From assembly GCF_012933555.1 (NCBI RefSeq), contig NZ_JABBPK010000001.1, positions 3,078,001 to 3,142,000 of the forward strand: a DNA stretch of 64,000 nt, in the 5' to 3' direction. The translations under genes and the position numbers were made by a program. Within the stretch, counting starts at the first letter, position 1. Each line of letters begins with the position of its first letter. The notes beneath the pieces are model-generated. The model was not told where the DNA came from and searched no databases. It worked only from the letters and a program-made list of their open reading frames with translations. This document shows positions 59,928 to 64,000 of this stretch, piece by piece. The stretch is from Niallia alba. Lineage in GTDB: Bacteria > Bacillota > Bacilli > Bacillales > Cytobacillaceae.

Positions 59928-60347
59928 TCACGGAATAAAATATATCCAATGAAACAAGGAGCCAAAGATCTTACCAAAAACAAGAGCCATCATTAATATT
60001 AATAGTCGGTCATCAATTCCAATTCTCTTTGCTAAAAGAGGGAAGACATCTAGCACCTCCGTTAATGCTGCTGCAATCATTCCAACATAAATACCATCTG
60101 CTAATCCCATTAGGATAAGCAGAAAAGCAGGTAAGGAAAAACTCGGTTCTCTCAAAAAAGCAAGTGTTCCTAATACAGCTCCTAACACAGCAGCCCATTC
60201 ATATGCATAAATTTTACTAAAAGTTTTTGTTAGTTGTGTTAGCCTTGGAATAATACCAAACACTGTTAGAAAAGCAACATAACCAGCACCAACGGTAATC
60301 CCCCATGCTAACCCTACAAAGATGACAAATAATATATTAATGATCAT
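59928..60347 (-). CDS. spoVAB: stage V sporulation protein AB
   Basis: 139 residues, four membrane segments (GLAWGITVGAGYVAFLTVFGIIPR first). Overlaps spoVAA by 11 bp. In B. subtilis spoVAB is followed by spoVAC; here by spoVAEA. Confidence 0.93.
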   Translation of the reverse strand: MIINILFVIFVGLAWGITVGAGYVAFLTVFGIIPRLTQLTKTFSKIYAYEWAAVLGAVLGTLAFLREPSFSLPAFLLILMGLADGIYVGMIAAALTEVLDVFPLLAKRIGIDDRLLILMMALVFGKIFGSLFHWIYFIP

Positions 60348-60966
60348 CTAATTTTTTTATACTTTCTTTATTTTCATGCATAATCATATATTGATCCAAG
60401 GACTGCTGATAATTAAATACTTCCACTTCCAATGGACTTGGCTCTTCATTAAGCCGTTTTTTAAACACATGGTTAAAAAATATGACCATACCAAGACCTA
60501 ATCCAATGGAATATGGAATCTGAAAGATTAACGGTTTTTCTACTTCTTTCCCTGTTATCATTTTATAAACTCGTTGATGAACTGTTTGCATGCTTACATC
60601 TTCATGAAAGTTCATTATTGTTAATCCTGAACCAATAAACAGCAGGAGCCAAACTAATATAAAAAATGGGAGTGTCACTTTTCTCTTCTCAAAAACAACC
60701 TCAATAATTGTTTGGGGTGGTCCAATTAATTGGATATCTACTTCCTTATCTAATCTTTTTATCTCACGAATAACTTGTGTACTATCAATTATGATAATGT
60801 TTTTATCTTGTGCTGAAATATGGTATAGACATACATTTTTTAGTGTTGACAGCAATTCATCTGTTGCAATAATTTGTGCAAGATCTTTTAGGAAAATCCG
60901 ATCATTTGACTTTTTTTGAATGCGATGTCTCATGCGAAGATATATAGTCTCTGCCAAAAGTTTCAC
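60337..60966 (-). CDS. spoVAA: stage V sporulation protein AA
   Basis: 209 residues: cytosolic or forespore-facing N-terminal half (IYLRMRHRIQKKSNDRIFLKDLAQI) and two membrane segments (~103-118 and ~150-168). First gene of the forespore DPA operon. Confidence 0.93.
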   Translation of the reverse strand: MKLLAETIYLRMRHRIQKKSNDRIFLKDLAQIIATDELLSTLKNVCLYHISAQDKNIIIIDSTQVIREIKRLDKEVDIQLIGPPQTIIEVVFEKRKVTLPFFILVWLLLFIGSGLTIMNFHEDVSMQTVHQRVYKMITGKEVEKPLIFQIPYSIGLGLGMVIFFNHVFKKRLNEEPSPLEVEVFNYQQSLDQYMIMHENKESIKKLDDH

Positions 60967-60997
60967 GTCCTAACACACGTTGTTTTCCTCATGACTG

Positions 60998-61027
60998 TAG
61001 TATTCGATTATCTTTATAAAAATATGA
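60998..61027 (-). promoter_or_regulatory. possible SigG-type promoter of spoVA
   Basis: Minus strand TCATA, 18-nt spacer, AATACTA, ending 31 nt before the spoVAA ATG. Matches the SigG consensus GMATR-N18-CATnMTA at all but one position in each box. spoVA is a SigG operon in B. subtilis. Confidence 0.6.
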
Positions 61028-61084
61028 AAGTCTGCTAAATGGTAATTTTTTCTCCAAAAAATAAATGAATAATTAGCTATCAAA

Positions 61085-61127
61085 AAAAGAGCTGCTAATC
61101 CTTTTAAAAAGGATTAGCAGCTCTTTT
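61085..61127 (-). terminator. spoIIA-sigF terminator
   Basis: 20-bp perfect stem (AAAAGAGCTGCTAATCCTTT), 3-nt loop, T-run on the minus strand. Confidence 0.95.
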
Positions 61128-61130
61128 CAT

Positions 61131-61889
61131 TTAAAGATCCATCTGTTCTTTCATCTGTAATAATATTTTTTTCTCAAGCCTCGAAACTTGAACCTGAGAT
61201 ATACCAAGCCTTGTTGCCACTTCTGATTGAGTCTGATCTTTATAGTATCGTAAATATACAATCAGACGTTCTCTTTCATCCAATTCGCGAATGGCTTCTT
61301 GCAAGGCAATTTTATCAAACCATTTGCCTTCATTACCATCATCAATTTGATCCAATAAAGTAATCGGATCACCGTCATTTTCATAAACAGTCTCATGAAT
61401 TGAGGATGGTGTTCTTGCAGCTTCTTGTGCGAGAACGATATCTTCTGGAGGTATCTCTAAAAACTCGGAAAGTTCCCCGACTGTTGGTGTTCTGCCAAAT
61501 TGCTTAGATAACTCGTCCTTCGCCTTACGAATTTTGTTACTTAATTCTTTTAACGATCTACTAACCTTTACTGTTCCGTCATCACGAATAAATCGTTGGA
61601 TCTCTCCAATGATCATAGGAACAGCATAGGTAGAAAATTTCACATCATAGCTTAAATCAAATTTATCAACTGATTTTAATAGACCGATACATCCAATTTG
61701 AAATAAATCATCTGGATCATATCCTCTATTTAGAAATCTTTGCACTACTGACCAAACAAGACGCATATTTTTCTGAACGATAGTATCTCTTGCTGATTGA
61801 TCTCCATCTTGGCTTCGTTTTATTAAGTCCTTGACTTCATGGTCTTTTAGATACGTTTCCTTCTTGTCTTTCTTTACCTCCACATCCAT
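61131..61889 (-). CDS. sigF: forespore sigma factor SigF
   Basis: 252 residues. Sigma region 2 (LVWSVVQRFLNRGYDPDDLFQIGCIGLLKSVDKFD, FSTYAVPMIIGEIQRFIRDDG), region 3 and region 4 (TQSEVATRLGISQVQVSRLEKKILLQMKEQ). First forespore-specific sigma, held inactive by SpoIIAB. Third gene of spoIIA; 12 bp after spoIIAB. Confidence 0.98.
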   Translation of the reverse strand: MDVEVKKDKKETYLKDHEVKDLIKRSQDGDQSARDTIVQKNMRLVWSVVQRFLNRGYDPDDLFQIGCIGLLKSVDKFDLSYDVKFSTYAVPMIIGEIQRFIRDDGTVKVSRSLKELSNKIRKAKDELSKQFGRTPTVGELSEFLEIPPEDIVLAQEAARTPSSIHETVYENDGDPITLLDQIDDGNEGKWFDKIALQEAIRELDERERLIVYLRYYKDQTQSEVATRLGISQVQVSRLEKKILLQMKEQMDL

Positions 61890-61901
61890 AGACGATTCTC
61901 C

Positions 61902-62342
61902 TTAATTGCTTAGCATTTTGCTATTCATTAAATGCTTACGCAGACGAATCTCTGTTCCGCTATCTGGACTTGACTGAATTTCGATTTCATCCATAAAGTT
62001 TTCCATGATGGTAAATCCCATACCAGATCGTTCAAGTTCTGGCTTTGTCGTAAATAATGGCTGTCTTGCTTCTTCTACATCGAAAATTCCTTTCCCTTCA
62101 TCCCTGATGGTTAAATCAATAAATGAATCTTCTAATATAACAGAAATATAAACAATTCCACTCGGATCATTTTCATAACCGTGTATGATACAATTTGTTA
62201 CTGCTTCTGATACTACTGTTTTAATTTCTGTTAATTCATCCATTGTTGGATCAAGCTGTGCAATAAAAGCTGCTACCGTTACACGTGCAAATGATTCATT
62301 CTGGCTAAGTGCGCTAAATTGAATATGCATTTCGTTTCTCAT
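61902..62342 (-). CDS. spoIIAB: anti-sigma F factor SpoIIAB
   Basis: 146-residue GHKL kinase: binds SigF, phosphorylates SpoIIAA. N-box [15 protein letters not shown] (~45), GKGIFD (~83), GMGFTIME (~105). 1 bp after spoIIAA. Confidence 0.97.
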   Translation of the reverse strand: MRNEMHIQFSALSQNESFARVTVAAFIAQLDPTMDELTEIKTVVSEAVTNCIIHGYENDPSGIVYISVILEDSFIDLTIRDEGKGIFDVEEARQPLFTTKPELERSGMGFTIMENFMDEIEIQSSPDSGTEIRLRKHLMNSKMLSN

Positions 62343-62343
62343 C

Positions 62344-62694
62344 TTAAGCTACCCCCAATCGTTGTAGGGCAAATTCTTCATTTGTTTCCAGCTTCATAAT
62401 TTTAAACATGCCAGACATATCAAATAAACGCTGTACACTAGGGGAAATAGCACAAATAACCATTTCTCCTCCAAGCTGTTTTATTTGTTTATATCTTCCC
62501 AAAATAACTCCTAAGCCAGAACTATCCATAAAGGATAAATGTTCAAGATTTAACACGATATGACGAATATTATAGCTCTCTATGGCAGTGGTTGCTTTTG
62601 TACGCAACTCTTCTGCATAGTGATGATCCAGTTCCCCAGATAAGCGTATACAAAGTACATTGTTTTTTACTTCCAACTCAATATTAAGACTCAC
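62344..62694 (-). CDS. spoIIAA: anti-sigma F factor antagonist SpoIIAA
   Basis: 116-residue STAS protein, GTG start (AAGGAGGCTATTCTA before it). The phosphorylated Ser is in [10 protein letters not shown] (~58). Dephosphorylation by SpoIIE frees SigF. Leads the spoIIA operon. Confidence 0.97.
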   Translation of the reverse strand: MSLNIELEVKNNVLCIRLSGELDHHYAEELRTKATTAIESYNIRHIVLNLEHLSFMDSSGLGVILGRYKQIKQLGGEMVICAISPSVQRLFDMSGMFKIMKLETNEEFALQRLGVA

Positions 62695-62727
62695 TAGAAT
62701 AGCCTCCTTATTTGGTTTAAAGAAACT

Positions 62728-62754
62728 ATTCTAGATTTTGATGACATTTCCTTC
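62728..62754 (-). promoter_or_regulatory. SigH-type promoter of spoIIA
   Basis: GAAGGAAAT (-35), 11-nt spacer, CTAGAAT (-10) on the minus strand, about 35 nt before the spoIIAA start. Close to RnAGGAwww-N11/12-RnnGAAT. Confidence 0.8.
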
Positions 62755-62807
62755 TCCACAGACAAAACTAGTGTTCATTCGCTAAAAACAGAAGGAATAT
62801 TAACGGA

Positions 62808-62817
62808 TTCGACAAAA
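62808..62817 (-). promoter_or_regulatory. Spo0A box upstream of spoIIA
   Basis: TTTTGTCGAA on the minus strand: exact match to the Spo0A core TGTCGAA, 54 bp upstream of the -35. A near match TTTTGTCTG lies at about 62760. spoIIA is activated by Spo0A~P in B. subtilis. Confidence 0.78.
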
Positions 62818-62827
62818 TGAAAAAATA

Positions 62828-63991
62828 CTATTCGGTTTTTGTGAACATACCTGCAGAACGTTTAAATAATGTCCACCATTTAGCTGATTTCACTTCTTTT
62901 TGTGCAACTAATGGACTTGTAACAAGCGTTTTTCCATCTTGCTTATACGTAATTTCTCCAATTTCCTGACCTTTTTCAATTGGAGCTTTTAAATTTTTAT
63001 TCATGGTGATTTCTTTTTCTAATTTATCAATTTGCTCCCCTTTTTTTGTGAGGATAGAAATTGGTTCGCTTGTGACTGCAGTCACTTCTTTTTCTGAACC
63101 TTTACTTACCTTTACTTTGCCAATTGCTTCTTCTCGCTTATGCAATGGATGTGTTTCATATTGACTAAATGCATAATCAAGTAATTTCGTTACCTGAGCA
63201 TTTCTTTCTTTCGATGTTGGCGCACCGAAAACAACTGCAATCACCCTCATTCCATTTTTCATAGCAGTTGCTGTCAAACAGTATTTCGCTTCTGCTGTAA
63301 ATCCAGTTTTTAATCCATCTACTCCTGGATAAAACTTAACTAGACGGTTTGTATTTACAAGCCAAAACTTTTTATCCGTATCTTCTCTTAAATAATCTTC
63401 ATACGTACCAGTAAATTTCGTTATATCTTCATACTTCAATAGTTCCTTTGCCATTAAAGCCATATCTTTTGCTGAACTGTAATGATCGACTACTGGTAAT
63501 CCTGTTACATTTTGAAATTTAGTACTTTTCAAACCTAATTCTTGTGCTTTTTTATTCATTAAATTCACAAATTCTTCTTCAGAACCTGCTAATCTTTCTG
63601 CAACCGCGACAGCTGCATCATTTCCTGAACCGATAGCAATTCCTTTTAACATTTCCTCTGTCGTCATTTCCTCTCCAGGTTCTAGGAAAATTTGTGAGCC
63701 TCCCATAGAAGCTGCATGCTCACTTGTACGTATTTTTTCATCTAACTTTAATTTGCCTTGATCAATAGCTTCCATAATAAGAAGCATAGTCATAATTTTT
63801 GTCATACTTGCTGGTGGAAGCTGTTCCTCACTATTTTTTTCATACATAATAGTTCCTGTATCTCGATCAATTAAAATGGCTGATTTTACATTATCAACTA
63901 ATTCTTGTTTTTTCTCAGCAGCTAATGTGCTTGGCGCCAAAATTGATGTTATAAAACAGGTAATGATTAACATTGATATGATGCGTTTCAT
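62828..63991 (-). CDS. dacF: sporulation D-alanyl-D-alanine carboxypeptidase DacF
   Basis: 387 residues, signal peptide 1-24. Motifs SMTK (ASMTKIMT, ~64), SGN (IGSGNDAAVA, ~121) and KTG (GLKTGFTAEA, ~222). Regulates cortex cross-linking with DacB; forespore-expressed in B. subtilis. Directly upstream of spoIIA; nearly reaches the right edge, but complete. Confidence 0.97.
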   Translation of the reverse strand: MKRIISMLIITCFITSILAPSTLAAEKKQELVDNVKSAILIDRDTGTIMYEKNSEEQLPPASMTKIMTMLLIMEAIDQGKLKLDEKIRTSEHAASMGGSQIFLEPGEEMTTEEMLKGIAIGSGNDAAVAVAERLAGSEEEFVNLMNKKAQELGLKSTKFQNVTGLPVVDHYSSAKDMALMAKELLKYEDITKFTGTYEDYLREDTDKKFWLVNTNRLVKFYPGVDGLKTGFTAEAKYCLTATAMKNGMRVIAVVFGAPTSKERNAQVTKLLDYAFSQYETHPLHKREEAIGKVKVSKGSEKEVTAVTSEPISILTKKGEQIDKLEKEITMNKNLKAPIEKGQEIGEITYKQDGKTLVTSPLVAQKEVKSAKWWTLFKRSAGMFTKTE

Positions 63992-64000
63992 CTATTGACC

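Overview
The window is about 64 kb of low-GC DNA from an endospore-forming member of the Bacillaceae. Gene content and order closely follow the aroB-to-dacF segment of Bacillus subtilis: aroB, aroC, cheR, ndk, hepT-menG-hepS, hbs, spoIVA, gpsA, der, ypfD, cmk, sleB-ypeB, prsW, ypdA, gudB, ypb genes, fer, ribU, sigX-rsiX, resDE, rluB, spmAB-dacB, scpAB, ypuF, ribT, ypuA, lysA, spoVA, spoIIA-sigF, dacF. Nearly all genes are on the minus strand, so the window reads backwards through operons; ypzI, cotJABC, fer, ypuF and ypuA are on plus. The genus cannot be fixed from sequence alone; the repeats and missing cassettes argue against the subtilis and cereus groups.

Layout. 1-9.5 kb: shikimate genes, chemotaxis methyltransferase, menaquinone and heptaprenyl genes, an ISLre2-type element, then HU. 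9.5-19.3 kb: spoIVA, a mobile region with an IS6-like element nested inside an IS150-type element, gpsA, der and the YIEGIA sporulation cluster. 19.5-31.6 kb: ypzI, the S1-like ypfD, cmk, a PilZ protein, the germination pair sleB-ypeB, prsW, bacillithiol disulfide reductase, glutamate dehydrogenase, mecB and ypbG. 31.9-38.3 kb: the cotJ coat operon, small membrane and LysM proteins, RecQ-like helicase and ferredoxin. 38.4-48 kb: a riboflavin transporter under an FMN riboswitch, an M23 peptidase, an IS4-family element, the SigX/RsiX pair, ResDE and RluB. 48-64 kb: spore maturation, SMC partner proteins ScpAB, orphan ribT, ypuA, lysA, a shortened spoVA operon, the spoIIA operon and dacF.

Two themes stand out. 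First, a family of about 120-160 bp structured intergenic repeats recurs at least eight times (five well conserved), with two strong hairpins, often 40-80 bp upstream of a minus-strand gene start. I do not recognise it as a named family; it is the best candidate for something undescribed. Second, several normally well-conserved operons lack internal cassettes while both flanks remain: spoVAC-AD-AEB from spoVA, resABC between rluB and resD, folE-mtrB between hbs and hepS, and the riboflavin genes next to ribT. These look like losses or relocations.

Functionally the region is rich in sporulation and germination: the SpoIIAA/SpoIIAB/SigF switch with a SigH-like promoter and a Spo0A box, the SpoIVA coat scaffold, CotJ, SpmAB/DacB/DacF cortex and core functions, SleB/YpeB cortex lysis and part of the DPA channel operon, alongside respiration control (ResDE), envelope stress (SigX, PrsW) and chromosome segregation (ScpAB, HU).
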